From Blastomussa wellsi (taxonomy: Eukaryota > Cnidaria > Anthozoa > Scleractinia > Plerogyridae): a DNA stretch of 64,000 nt. Made by a program: the position numbers and the translations under genes. Every line of letters begins with the position of its first letter. Positions within the stretch are counted from its first letter, which is position 1. The stretch lies in assembly GCA_947652115.1 (NCBI GenBank), contig OX393562.1:18611241-18675240 (forward strand), written 5' to 3'. Under the pieces are notes generated by a model that was not told the origin of the DNA, did not search any database, and saw only the letters and a program-made list of their open reading frames with translations. Shown one piece after another: positions 39,201 through 48,174 of the stretch.

Positions 39201-42200
39201 GAGCTGTTTTTAGAGCAATTATGCTGAAAGTGAAATAATATATAGATTTAGCCAGGCCTAAAAGCGGAGCTCCATTCCAAAAGCCCATCACGATCATTTG
39301 TGAAAATGCCTTCCGGCAGCCCAAATAAATCAGAATAATTAAACATCAACTTCAATTGCAGAAGTTCCGCTGAGAACGTCTATGAAAAATTACAAAATCT
39401 TGCCAGAACCATTGAGCCCGCAATTAATGAAAAAGCAATACCTGGTCAGCGATCAACTTCAAAAAAACACGTGACCTCAATGAGTTCTACATCTGAGCCT
39501 GAGCGATATGGTTATGTCATACTGGTCAGCGGATTCCTTCTTTTGATAGCTTTCATTTGACCATAACATGGCAAAGATGTAAGCTTGTGGTAACCTTTTA
39601 AAATGTTAACCAGGTTGAGCTCTCTTTGGACGATAGCGCCATATTAGGGAGCTTAAGCAAACCACGTCGCTAAACAAAAGATTTAATGAGCAGTACAATA
39701 GCTCGGCACGTGCGTTTTCATTCTATGTACATTTCTTTGCCGTCCTCTGCAAACAACAACGTGAAATGACCAATTTCTGAGTACTTTGGAGAACGTGAAC
39801 CTCGACGGCTAAATTTTCGGTTTTCTGTTTGAAAATAAACGCCGTCCTTATATTTTCTACAAGAACTATATTTGAAAGCGATAAATGCACCAAATACATC
39901 AAGACAATTGCGAAATTCGTGCGTAAAATATAAATTCATTTTTAAGCAGGCGTCGTCCTAGCCGTCGCCGTCGTCATTGCTTAAGCTCCCTATTGATATT
40001 GGGGCGACGTCGTACGTATTTTGCACGCGCCCCTTCTCATTTTGACCATGTAAAACGAAAGGCGCGCGCGGTTCTCCTGGAATTTGTCGAGGTTGTAACA
40101 TTACTGAAATATAAGATTATAGGCGTCTTTAGAGTTACGGAATGTCTGACACGCAGTTCCAAATTAACGTATATACATGTTCAGAGCTTTTACAACTTCG
40201 TGCTGATTGTTTTTGTGAGCATAAAGCCGATAATTTCTTTTTTAAGCAACAATTACCTACAATTCAGTTAAATTTTACGAGCGCGGCTTTACGTTCCACG
40301 AACGTCTTGCACTTTGTATGCGTGCTTGGTTCTCCTATTTCTATGGGTATATGGGTATAGACCCTATGCATAAATGGCTGCCAGTTTAAAATTCTTTTGT
40401 ATTCATTTGAATTAGCCCTACTAACCTCGTTTTGTTTAAACTAGGTTAGTGAGGCTAATTTAAATACATACAAAATAATTTTAAATTAGCAGCCATTTAT
40501 AGGGTCTATGACGAGTTCTTGTTAAAACTCGTGTAAAATTGTGTACTGTCCTCTTGTCCTCTCTCACGCGAAGTAATCGCCCTCATCAGGCCAAGTTTAG
40601 AGAACCACACATTGACTGTGTGAAAAAGGGTCTGGAAAGCTCTGATTTTCGAAATACACGGCTAGAGTCAAACGGTCAAATACAAAGTATAACTGAAAAA
40701 GAAGATTTATATTCAATGATGTTAGAAAGATTTCGGAAACAGAATAGGGTTTATAATAATCACAAGACAGCCATTGACGCCGAGGATAAACCTTGCTTGT
40801 ACGAGTATTCTTGGTTTTCATGTGACGTCATAAAATTCGCTAGGCCTGCTAAATTTAACTAAAAATATATATTTTCGCAAATTTTCAGCTCGATAGTACC
40901 CTTCGTTTTGAAAACAAAGGATCTTTATTTGAGTTCTCGGCCGTATGTGACATCAAGCTGAGAACCGTGACAAAACTGTTTTGTTTAGAAAAAGCTTATC
41001 CTTTCGATTGTCAGATGTTTGAACATTTCAGATATAATAAGTGGTGTTATGTGTAAGTATAATAGCTCATGAGCCAAACGTAGTCGCTATTATAGCACAA
41101 CTGAATTCCAGATAGTTTCGCGTGCATCACGGCGGCCGTCTTTGTGCCCCTCGTAAGGACACAAATATGGCGTCTCCATACTGAGCTTTGTGAATTTGTG
41201 TGGAAATAACTCGCGAACGGGACAGCGCACAGGCCTGAGACGTGGAGAAATTTTTTATTTATTTATTATCTACACTCTCTGAAATTCTAAGCTTCTGTAG
41301 TTGAATTGTTTCGAATTTAGTTTTTGATAGCGTGACAGTGAAAACCACCAATTATGTGTCACGCTATGTCACACAGATTTTGTTGAAAAAAAAAACGCAG
41401 TTTGAGTTACCTTCATGTTCAAATGACTTGAAAAGAAAAGCATAGTCAATCAAAGACTTGAAGAGTGACACGAGGCACTAAGCCCTAAGGGCTTTTGATT
41501 TCAAACATGTGTTTCTAGACTAATTATGTTGTACATAATCAAAAGAATCTTATTCCAATACAGGTTATAGCCGTCTTTCATGGATGGCCTATAACTAATT
41601 ATAACTGCCATGTAAATTGCTTTTAAATCTGTCAGTCAATTCAGCAAAAGTACTCATTAACTGCAAATTGCGGAAAACTAGAAAACGCCTCGCGATTTTC
41701 TGGCAAATGCAAGGTAGTAACTTAATTGTGCCCACTTTAACGTCGTACGTGATGTTAACTTTTAGAGATTTTTGTGTTCTAAAAATCAATGACCTTAAAG
41801 GCCACACACAAAGTAGGGGGGCCTCCTTGTGTCGCCTCTCAACAACTATATCGGTTACCAATATACTGCTTTTACTTTCATCGATCTTGTTGTTTTGGCT
41901 CCCAGGTTTATATCAACTGTACCACCCCACAGCGCTGCCGACTTGCGAGTATATTGTAATCCAGGGAAGGTGGAACTCGCGCCGGTGCTTACCAATCTTT
42001 ACCATCAACTTTTTCCTGATCTTCTTTTGTTAAACGTAAATATTTGGAATTCTCGAAAAGTAAACTTTTTCCATCTGCTACGGAACCTGCACTTTAGTAG
42101 TAGGAGGATATGTTTCCTCGGGCCAATAATTAGTGGAAAGGGAAGATTCAGTTGAAAACTAGCAAGTGGGAAACAAGTTGGCTTGGCTTTGTTCCCTCTT

Positions 42201-44126
42201 ATTGGATCAACGGATTGGATCAACGGATTAGAGCTCTGCACGTTGCCCTTCATCAGTGAACGCTTATGTTATTTTCATCCTGGAATTTAAAGGTAACAAC
42301 CTCCGTTTTGAGAGAAAAACAGATGTAATGCTAGCCCCTCATCGAAAGTGCAACAGGGCGGCGGATAATTGATTGAATGAGTAAGGGTTTCATTTCATCT
42401 CATTGTTTAGAAAAGTGGCATTTTGCATTTGTTTAAACATTTATAAGCTGAACTCAGCGTGCGATAAAATCTGAAAATGGAGTTTTCATTTCAAGGTCGA
42501 AAACAGCTGTAATTTAAATACTTGATAACAATCGCACATTGTTCTCATTAACAATTCGCCCGGCACACAAGAAGGCCTCTTAACACGGAAAGCCTACTGT
42601 TCCCTCAGAGGTAACAAAATTTTGAGCGCAATCGAAAAATTGTTATATTCGAAAGAAATGCGAAACGAAAACAATTTACCGTACTTAAAGATAAGATACT
42701 TTGTGTGGACGGTTCATCTGTATTAAGGGATTGTTATGGCGTCTAGCGGTATATTATGATTTCCCCTTACGGTTTCGAGTGTAAACAACTTAATGAAAAG
42801 CTAACGAACCAAAGCTTTCTTGACACAATTGGCCAAAAGACAAAAATACCTTTTATAATAAATTATTTTGCTATAAAAATTAACGATAGCACACTCTTCA
42901 GAAGTGTACCTTTGTGCGAGCAGTCAGCATTAATTTAATTAGAGACTTTCTCTTGTCGATGGACAATTTATTCCTGACTTCGTTATGGTCCGGATTCTGG
43001 AAGTTGATCCTCTAAAAGTTGCCTGGTGTGACTGAAAAACGCAAGCAATGATAACTCAAACCAACAGTAGCTGCGGTCTCGTATTGTTTGGTAAAGACTC
43101 GGGTATTCAAGCGGGCTACAAGAAGCTATTAAGCTGCAACAATGCCCTCAATTTGCTCTTAACGCCCACCTCATACCTTTAGCGATATGAAACGAGTTCT
43201 AAAACAATTAGCAATCAACCTTAACGCTCAAGGTGATAATTGGATTGCAAAGAATTACGCAACTGCCTCAGCAGTTTCTGCTTCGGCTCGGATACTTCTC
43301 CCTTCTGTTGTCCGTTCCTTCTCTTTCCTTCCGCTGTGTTTTTCTCAAAGACAAGTGGAAGCGTCAAGTGCTGATGTTGTGCAGTGAAACCACTGCCTTA
43401 TCGCCTGGTCATTGAATAAATTGGTCTTATCAGTCGGCCATCTCGTCTTAAGTAAAGTATGCTCAAGGAACAGGGCAATAATAAACAAATCCACGAACGC
43501 TTTTAGCTTTCTAACATGTTTGAAACTTCATAAATCAGGCTTTTGGCTTTTACATGATAGAAATGTCGTTTTGAAGTAGCGATCGAGCAGCCAGACATTG
43601 AACAGAGTTGGTTGCAGTGAAATAAATTATGCTATCTGCTCTCCAATTTCGCCGCTAATTGACAGCGTTCCGTGCCCTGTCGTATTTTGGAAAGACAGTT
43701 TCGACCACGTGGTTCCGATTTCTTGTTTAGCTTTTCATCTGAATGCGATGTAAAACCCGAGGACTCGATTCAAGAAAAAAGCACCAAGACTCGACCAGTG
43801 TGTTCCTGCCCAAGGGCATACACGAGGGCAATCAATTGATTGCTTTAAATTGCTTCTCGTCCGATCCATTTCAGTGCTGTTAAAGGCATTTTTAAAAAGT
43901 AACTGTGTTAATAAGTGACAGAGGAATCCAGTTAAAAGTGAAGGTTATGTTTATAAACAAATTGAAAGGCCTTTTGCATGGTATTGGCGCTGTCGCATCT
44001 CAGACTAGCAGTTTACCAAAACACACCCCGTGTTTATACGCCAATCCAAGGGAACATACCTTTACTGTGAACAACCACAAAAAGGAATAAAACGAATTCC
44101 AAAGAAACAGTCTTGATAAACAGCAT
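26656..44126 (-). CDS. FGFRL1: FGFRL1 / nou-darake-like receptor, three-Ig form (kinase-less FGF receptor)
   Basis: Exons 44126-44060, 36595-36299, 33150-33088, 32229-31939, 29225-28839 and 27254-26656 join in frame into 567 residues, all junctions phase 1. Signal peptide (1 to about 20); Ig1 starting GPPVPIGRIK, close to the GPPK start of mature FGFRL1 (about 23-121); linker (122-142); Ig2 with LKCHAQG, VTWLKNG and GTYTCIVRN (143-239); Ig3 with DVTFVCSA, FLKWK and AKYTCVVGNSAGYVS (240-368); acidic stalk; membrane helix (about 409-432); 135-residue tail without kinase. FGFRL1 proteins bind FGFs and heparan sulfate at the cell surface, act as decoys or adhesion proteins, and in planarians (nou-darake) restrict FGF signalling to the head. 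Lack of a kinase is certain from the stop at 26656-26658 in the exon encoding the helix. An alternative start exon at 34545-34674 would give a 489-residue two-Ig form. Confidence 0.87.
27485..27650. mobile_element. Short palindromic MITE-like element
   Basis: GAAATAAC, ACTGCGGTGATAAACATAAC and GAG on the left are mirrored by CTCGTTATGTTTATCACCGC, AGT and TATTTC on the right, around about 80 AT-rich bases. It lies in the last intron of FGFRL1, 230 bases upstream of the terminal exon. Confidence 0.8.
28055..28690. mobile_element. Foldback element in FGFRL1 last intron
   Basis: Arms of roughly 180 bases run AAAAGGCC, ATTATGCAAATTAGATCA, TGACGTCATATTGTTTGCAA and CTTGAAACTTGGCACCACAA on the left, and inverted in the same order on the right to GGCCTTTC at about 28670. 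It resembles the 6168-6969 foldback in style (GGCCTTTCAAAT, ATGCAAATTAG, TGACGTCA), suggesting one superfamily. Its right end is only about 150 bases from the Ig3 exon. Confidence 0.75.
28839..29225 (-). CDS. FGFRL1: FGFRL1 exon: Ig3 domain
   Basis: 387 bases, phase 1-1, acceptor TTCCTTCTTTAG and donor GAAG|GTAGGT. It encodes GPRRPPHRELKPRILANVL, DVTFVCSALS, EFHFLKWK and a long loop before TLADEAKYTCVVGNSAGYVS. The last stretch matches the Ig3 end of FGF receptors (AGEYTCLAGNSIGFS type). Confidence 0.87.
29415..29552 (-). mobile_element. tRNA-derived SINE (family A), degraded, minus orientation
   Basis: Read on the minus strand: CCACCAATGTGGCCCGGGTTC with GATTC (box B), then GCCATATGTAGGTTGAGCCTG, GTTGGCACTCGCC and TTTTTCTCCAGGTTCCCTC. 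This is the same order as the 11490 copy; box A is lost. Confidence 0.7.
29890..31806 (+). mobile_element. Frameshifted, 5'-truncated LINE reverse transcriptase
   Basis: Pieces in different frames follow the order of an endonuclease-type LINE RT: a coiled region (about 30000-30200), WSERLKIWKEHFDSVLN (about 30277-30330), LIVKLPKKGDLRECTNWRG (about 30585-30640), GFRENRSTIEQ, motif A FVDIEKAFDSIHRESLW (about 30820-30870), motif B KQGCVMSGF (about 31003-31030), motif C FADDIAFLSS (about 31112-31140) and a C-terminal KTNVQLFKAIVRSVLMYGFE. Catalytic aspartates are still present, but several frameshifts and stops break the ORF and no endonuclease precedes it. It lies antisense in the intron between Ig3 and Ig2 of FGFRL1. 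RTE-like or a related clade; not resolved. Confidence 0.85.
31694..31774 (+). repeat. Three perfect-to-near-perfect 27-bp tandem units in the LINE C-terminus
   Basis: GCRAATCGAAGTGGATGGAA plus GGAGAAT repeated three times head to tail. In the LINE frame each unit encodes ANRSGWKEN. The length divides by three, so the expansion keeps the frame. Confidence 0.9.
31939..32229 (-). CDS. FGFRL1: FGFRL1 exon: Ig2 domain
   Basis: 291 bases, phase 1-1, acceptor TTTCTATTTTCGCAG and donor GTTG|GTGAGC. It begins DYPPKFKNPSKNRNRFMEYV with LKCHAQG, NVTWLKNGKPL and DAGTYTCIVRN, the FGFR-family Ig2 signature. The basic run KNPSKNRNR sits where FGF receptors bind heparan sulfate. One extra cysteine (AICSI) replaces the usual FGS after the second Ig cysteine. 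Confidence 0.87.
33088..33150 (-). CDS. FGFRL1: FGFRL1 exon: linker before Ig2
   Basis: 63 bases, phase 1-1, acceptor CATTTCTTCACAG and donor AAAT|GTAACA. It encodes ISTAAKEPPVISTSKRPPRK, a basic, Ser/Pro-rich linker where vertebrate FGFRs have the acid box. The donor is not ideal; skipping the exon keeps the frame. Confidence 0.6.
33371..33941. mobile_element. Large foldback element in an FGFRL1 intron
   Basis: GGGAACCCTAACTACAAAAC and GGTTGCTATAGATGACTTC on the left return inverted at 33899-33941. Further inverted pairs include TCAATCCTGGGATTA, CCATGCTTGTTCTATT, AAAGTCACGTGACCAGA and ACATCTTT...GAATGAAACCA. Each arm is about 270 bases with a loop near 33650-33690. It starts about 220 bases from the linker exon. 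Confidence 0.8.
33945..34355. mobile_element. Inverted-repeat element next to the foldback
   Basis: The left end AGGCAGGATTCTACCTGAA (about 33951) and the right end TTCAGGTAGAATCCCCCCTT (34331-34350) are inverted. The interior has no coding potential. It lies directly beside the 33371-33941 element and about 190 bases from the alternative signal-peptide exon. Confidence 0.55.
34545..34674 (-). CDS. FGFRL1: Alternative first coding exon of FGFRL1: second signal peptide (two-Ig form)
   Basis: ATG at 34674-34672 follows an in-frame TAA nine bases upstream. It encodes MGLFGILFVILMLCGVFLIA, a textbook signal peptide, then a Lys/Thr/Pro-rich stretch to TCAG|GTAATC in phase 1. It lies between the Ig1 and linker exons. 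Spliced to the linker it would give SP, linker, Ig2, Ig3, helix, tail (489 residues). As an internal exon it would put a membrane helix between Ig1 and Ig2, and its acceptor region is purine-rich, so an alternative promoter is more likely. TATATAATA lies just upstream (about 34691-34699), but too close to the ATG to be a simple TATA box for it. Confidence 0.65.
34675..36298 (-). other. FGFRL1 intron between Ig1 and the alternative first exon
   Basis: Should hold the promoter of the short form if that form exists. The 150 bases next to the exon contain GTGGCGAGAAGATATGAATT-type AT-rich sequence and no clear promoter elements. A GTA/GTG microsatellite is at about 35526-35553. No other exon seen. 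Confidence 0.35.
36299..36595 (-). CDS. FGFRL1: FGFRL1 exon: Ig1 domain
   Basis: 297 bases, phase 1-1, acceptor TCTTCGTCCCGTTAG and donor CAAG|GTAGGT. It encodes GPPVPIGRIKSLYRVKEG, KVKLRCKF, the Trp in TAWQKL and LEDQGTYVCIAYNPNG. This resembles vertebrate FGFRL1 Ig1 more than FGFR Ig1 because it starts with GPP and runs from there straight into the Ig fold. Confidence 0.85.
37050..37400. promoter_or_regulatory. Candidate promoter-like patch: CCAAT, E2F-like and CRE sites
   Basis: Within about 260 bases there are ACCAATCAG (about 37057-37065), TTCGCGCCAAAA (about 37296-37307) and the palindrome TGACGTCA (37308-37315), followed by an unusually CpG-rich stretch (CTCTCGCGCCCCGCGTCCGCG) in an otherwise AT-rich region. 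It lies in the first FGFRL1 intron and could serve FGFRL1, the plus-strand candidate exons, or be part of a repeat. Confidence 0.25.
38065..38630. mobile_element. Inverted-repeat element (AAAACGGCGAGCG family)
   Basis: CGCGAAGGAAAACGGCGAGC followed by GAAAAATA at 38073-38100 is inverted at 38590-38628 (TATTTTTTCGCTCGCCGTTT, TTCTTTCCGTGGGCG). No transposase between the ends. Confidence 0.6.
38999..39080 (+). CDS. Candidate internal exon of an unrecognised plus-strand gene
   Basis: 82 bases between acceptor TTTTTAATCATTCTTCAG and donor CTGG|GGTAAC-type (GT at 39081). In the only open frame it encodes SSVEVLISKVPAGQLPSLLT followed by SKFKRLG, entering in phase 1 and leaving in phase 2. Those phases fit both the exon at 24998-25099 and the terminal exon at 39362. 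Other exons may lie between. Confidence 0.4.
39362..39560 (+). CDS. Candidate terminal exon: C-terminal hydrophobic anchor
   Basis: After acceptor ACTTCAATTGCAG the frame is open for 65 codons to TGA at 39558-39560. It has an amphipathic helix (ENVYEKLQNLARTIEPAINE), a Ser/Thr/Lys-rich spacer, and ends SEPERYGYVILVSG then FLLLIAFI. A hydrophobic end with nothing after it fits a tail anchor or a GPI-attachment signal after a small-residue run (MSSTS). Family not recognised. It lies antisense in the first coding intron of FGFRL1. Confidence 0.42.
40355..40511. mobile_element. Short palindromic MITE-like element
   Basis: ATAGACCCTATGCATAAATG, GCTGCCAGTTTAAAATT, TTTTGTATTCATTTGAATTA and CTAACCTCGTTTTG on the left are matched inverted on the right (AGGTTAGTGAGGCTAATTTA, ACAAAATAATTTTAAATTAG, CAGCCATTTATAGGGTCTAT). 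A partial relative is at 61625-61775. Confidence 0.85.
40512..44059 (-). other. FGFRL1 first coding intron, right part
   Basis: No additional exon recognised. ORFs at 41617-42155 and 43187-43415 on the plus strand lack motifs and compatible splice sites. An inverted pair around TAGCGTGACAGTGAAAACC / TATGTGTCACGCTATGTCAC at 41325-41372 is the only structure noticed. Confidence 0.35.
44060..44126 (-). CDS. FGFRL1: FGFRL1 exon: start codon and signal peptide (long form)
   Basis: ATG at 44126-44124 (A at -3) encodes MLFIKTVSLE followed by a hydrophobic core FVLFLFVVV and HSK, ending at AAAG|GTATGT in phase 1. Joined to the Ig1 exon it reads HSK-GPPVP, placing the likely cleavage site just before Ig1. 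A strong acceptor (GTTATTTTCGACAG) at 44197-44199 would start this exon with a 70-base 5' UTR. Confidence 0.75.
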
Positions 44127-45489
44127 TCTTCGACCAAGCGTCTTTCCGTCCACAATCAAGCACAGCTGCGCTCCGCGCTCCTTCTTGATCCAAACTCTGT
44201 CGAAAATAACAAAGAGACACGGCGACAGGTTAATAAATTTCTATGCATATATGAATGTAGATATCGATTGCCCGGCACGGTGACCTTATACGTAAACAGT
44301 AGCCACTTACAGCAAGGGGTATTCAACAGTTTCTTTTCATCAGAAGGGGGCTTAGACAGTAACATCTCACTTTTTTGCCACAACATCACAGGGCAGAATA
44401 TTAGCCTTAAAGATGTAGGATCAATTTTACGCCTTTAAAGTATATCACAAATACATAGCAGTAACACCACCTGGTAAACATCTGTTTAAACTCCTTCGCA
44501 AAATCGTTTTTTTAAATATCATTATCACTTCTTTCTGGATTGCACATTTTGATCGCAAAATACGCCCGCATCTGAGAGAGATTTCTGCCTGCCAACTGTT
44601 TTGTTCACTTGATGTCGGTATAAACTGGACATTCAAAAGCGAGAAAGCCACTTTGCCAAATACTCTTGTCTATTCTAATGAACACTTAGTTCTCAAAAAG
44701 CCAATGGAATTAATCCTGTTTTGTCATCGAAGACCCTTTTTGGAGAGAAAATGAAAATAGCCCATATCGACTTTCTGAGAGAGGCTCTTGGTTGTACACG
44801 CAGGTTCACGATACGAAGCCGAGGGTCCAGTTTCTCGCGATGCATGACTGTGCCAAAAATGTGGATATTCAGCAGGATAAGGAAATTCTAACCCAATAAT
44901 AAATAAATTTATGTGTTATCCTATGACACCACGAAGGCCAAAGTAATGAATCAACTGCTTTCAGCATGGCCTAATTACATACTAGGTCACAGGTTTTGAA
45001 GAAGCACTTAATAGCAAGACGGTATTGAAAAAAATATCGGCAAAACGCCACTGTGGCGGCTGGCGTTTCGGCTGTCTTCGAAATTTGAGTAGAGAATGCC
45101 ACTGAATTTTGTGCAGTAATAGTTAAAGCACGTGAAAATTATGACGTTCAGGTGTCGCCGGTTAATCAAGGCATGGTCATCAATCATTTCACATTATCCT
45201 GCCACTTTTGAAGAAAGCTTTCACATTCAAATGAAAAATGTTCTGTTGAAATTTTTGAGCCAACGAGACATGCTAAGCACTTGCGCCCAGTCGGACCATA
45301 CATTCACCTGCAGTGCTGAGCAGCAAACAAACAATCCTCAACTCGACGACGAAATTACAACACCCTGCCCTTTCTTCTCAGACAAATTCGAGCTGCTGCG
45401 ATTTGCCATGGTATTTCAATCCGTGTTTGACCTGAGAGTATCGCCTATATGTCGGATGTCCGAACAAGCCACACATCGCCGATACTTAC

Positions 45490-45800
45490 GTTTTCTCTCC
45501 AAGCTTTAACGATCGCTAACCAAGTGTCTTTGTGCGCTTTTCAGGTCGTAGACTTCGGAGGAAAGCTCATGTTGTCCAGGATTTAGCTCACCAGCCAAGA
45601 TTTCATTTCGCTCGAGGAAAGGCAAGGCGCATGCCAATCACAAGAACAATTACTGCCTGTCAAGTCACCGATTACAGCACAAAGATAACCTATTGTTTCC
45701 AAACAGTCCACGGCTCAAGTTAAAAGGCGGCCTTTACGCAAGCTGTTTTCCTTCCCTTGGCGACTCTGTCCTTGCGTTCTTGGATGCCTCTAATAAATAA
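45490..45800 (-). promoter_or_regulatory. Candidate promoter and 5' UTR exon of FGFRL1 (long form)
   Basis: A strong donor GAGAAAAC|GTAAGT (exon end at 45490) lies upstream of the acceptor at 44197-44199. On the minus strand a TTTATTTATTA box at about 45793-45803 could place a start near 45770. The stretch between has only tiny ORFs, as expected for a 5' UTR. This is inferred from splice signals only. Confidence 0.25.
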
Positions 45801-48025
45801 ACAAGACGCTCGACGCAAAACTGCAGGACCACTGCGAGTGTAAGAGGTCAGTTAAGCCATTTTCGTGCATTCATGGCCACATATCGAGCAGCTTAAATGT
45901 CACATAGACAGTTTCAGCGGAAGCCGCTGGGTACAGCCAAGAGAAACCACAGTCTTCTTGCTATCGCGAATAGTCGTCTGGAGGTCAGATCAGATGCTGT
46001 ACGGATGATGTGGCGAAAGTGAATTACATAAAGGGGAGATCGATAAGAAAAGTGTCGATCGCGCGGATTAGCATCTGTGCGATATTTCAAAAGCCGAGTA
46101 ATGCGTCAAAATGTAAAATGAGCGATTGTTGACTGAAATCAAATCCGCTAGAACCTTTCTCTGTTCGTGTATGCACAAATATTTGATTTGAATTAGAAAA
46201 TACTTACACATTCGACAGCCAATCAGCGAGAACCGAAACCGGGCGCGAATTAATTAACTTAATTACAAATGTCCATAAAGGGACAAATCGTTTCGTCTGA
46301 TGTGCACCGCTCGTTCACCCCGCGAACTGCTCAGAGATTAAAATCGCGATTTTTATCACGATACAATTTGAAGATTTCTTCGATATTTTCATCGCGATTT
46401 CAAAACACGTCAAGCGTGCTGGCCCACCGAGGGGAATCAGATAACGTATGCCGATGGTGTTGAAAAAAATTGTTCGGCGTTTCATCTGTTTCATTACCTT
46501 GGTTAAGAGCCGAAATTTGTTTACGGTAGGGTGGATTCCAACCAGTGATTTAATTACAAAAGAAATGATGCCTACAAGATTTTTCTTTTCTTTCAAGTAA
46601 TGAATAAAAACCGCCTTTAACTTTTGCCATTGTCATTTTCTTTACTCGGTATACAAACTGTACGCACATTTTCCGCTTGAATTTCTTTGGAGAATATGCA
46701 CGGCAGTGGAAATTTAACGCTTTGTTGTTCATGTTTCATCGAAGAATGAATGAATGTAAAGAAGGCAGGAAAGACAAAACTGGGATTAAAATTTACGAAC
46801 AAACGAATACCTTTGACCAAAAATCAACCATTTCGGCTATGAATATATTGTTTCTAACTTTTCAAGGTATAAATTCAAACATAAATGGGACATTAAATTT
46901 TATTTCGGCTATTTTTGGAACACATTTTTTGCCACCTAAAAATAATTTAAAAGAAAAGTATAAAGCCAAAATAGTTGCCTACTCGTATTTTGACTGGAAC
47001 AGGTGAAGACACGCCAGGGGGGAACTCGGGACTGTTCAAAACTAAAAGTAAAGAACAACAAATTTCTTGCCACTCAAAAATATCTCTCCTACCGACCGGA
47101 ATGAGAAATTCCTCACAGGCCAGGGGTTCCGGCGTCACGATGGTCTCTCAGCAGGAGAGAATTTTCAAAATGCGAAGTTGATTCTCAGTCCGTAGTCAGT
47201 TGAAAGCGGCATTTTCTACTTTATCTTGATGTATGAAGAGTGATTACGGTGAGCCGCACGCTGAGTTGCATCTGATGGGATCCCATCAGAAATATCGCTA
47301 AAAAAAGGTTTTTAATCAAATAATGCAGAGTAAATAAAGTAAAGGACAAGTTTATGGACAGGTCCGGAGATTAAATTGTATTTGAAAGACTTCCGCACAA
47401 GCTTGAAGAAAATATTGACTGACAAGCAAGTCCTGACAGTGGAAACTATTGATTGACAAGCAAGTCCTGACATGATTGACCACTGTCAAAATTCTGCTGG
47501 TTGAGGAAGGAAAAATCGCGTCAAAGTACTGATAAAAGGAAGCCATTTTGTTTTCTTTGAAATCACCCATTTCATAATTCGCATTATTTTCTCAGCTTTT
47601 TTTGGTTCCCTACGCCGGCCTGTACTCATGAAAAAAAATATCCTGGAAAAAAAAAAGTAAAGCTGTAAAATATGGTTTTCACGTCTAATAATAAACATTA
47701 TAAAGCTTCAGTGAAAAAAAAGTTAATATGTTATTTTTTTATTTTTGGTAATAGCGTCGGCTGAAACAGGAAAGACCAAGCAAAAGGGCACCGTTTCCCC
47801 GCTGAGCAATGAAAAATGAATGAAAGAATACAGGCGACATAATTTGTACGATTCATGCAAATATAAAAATAGAACTGTTGAAGGGTTTAATATTCCAGGA
47901 AAACAACGGGTTCTATGCATCCAGGATGTATTTTTTCAATTTCCCTGGAATAGAGCATGCTTTAATTACTCATGATAATTTTAAACCAATTATGTTTTCC
48001 AACTTATACACTTAATAACTTTGAT
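45801..48025. other. Intergenic, no gene seen
   Basis: Contains a near-perfect 24-base direct repeat (TTGACTGACAAGCAAGTCCT type) at about 47415-47440 and 47450-47475. Otherwise no exon or repeat family was recognised. Confidence 0.35.
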
Positions 48026-48174
48026 ACTAACCTCTTACTAACCGAGCACGAGGGTCGTACTGGGGAATATTGGCCCGAGGCCGTGGCAGTACGGACCGAG
48101 CGCAGCGAGGTCTATACAAAAACGACCGAGGGCCAATATTCCCCAGTACGGCTCGAGCAAGCTAGGTTAGTAAG
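48026..48174. mobile_element. Short palindromic MITE-like element
   Basis: ACTAACCTCTTACTAACC, GAGCACGAG and CGTACTGGGGAATATTGGCC on the left are inverted on the right (GGCCAATATTCCCCAGTACG, GCTCGAGC, AGGTTAGTAAG), around a GC-rich centre with GACCGAGCGCAGCGAGGTC, itself a small palindrome. Confidence 0.8.

Noticed and set aside
41617..42155. Two overlapping plus-strand ORFs of 138 and 108 codons
   Set aside because: No motif, the two frames overlap, composition is that of non-coding DNA, and no splice partners were found.
44309..44389. Minus-strand segment MLWQKSEMLLSKPPSDEKK ending at a GTAAGT donor in phase 1
   Set aside because: No signal peptide or motif. It would be an alternative FGFRL1 start without secretion signal, so chance is more likely.
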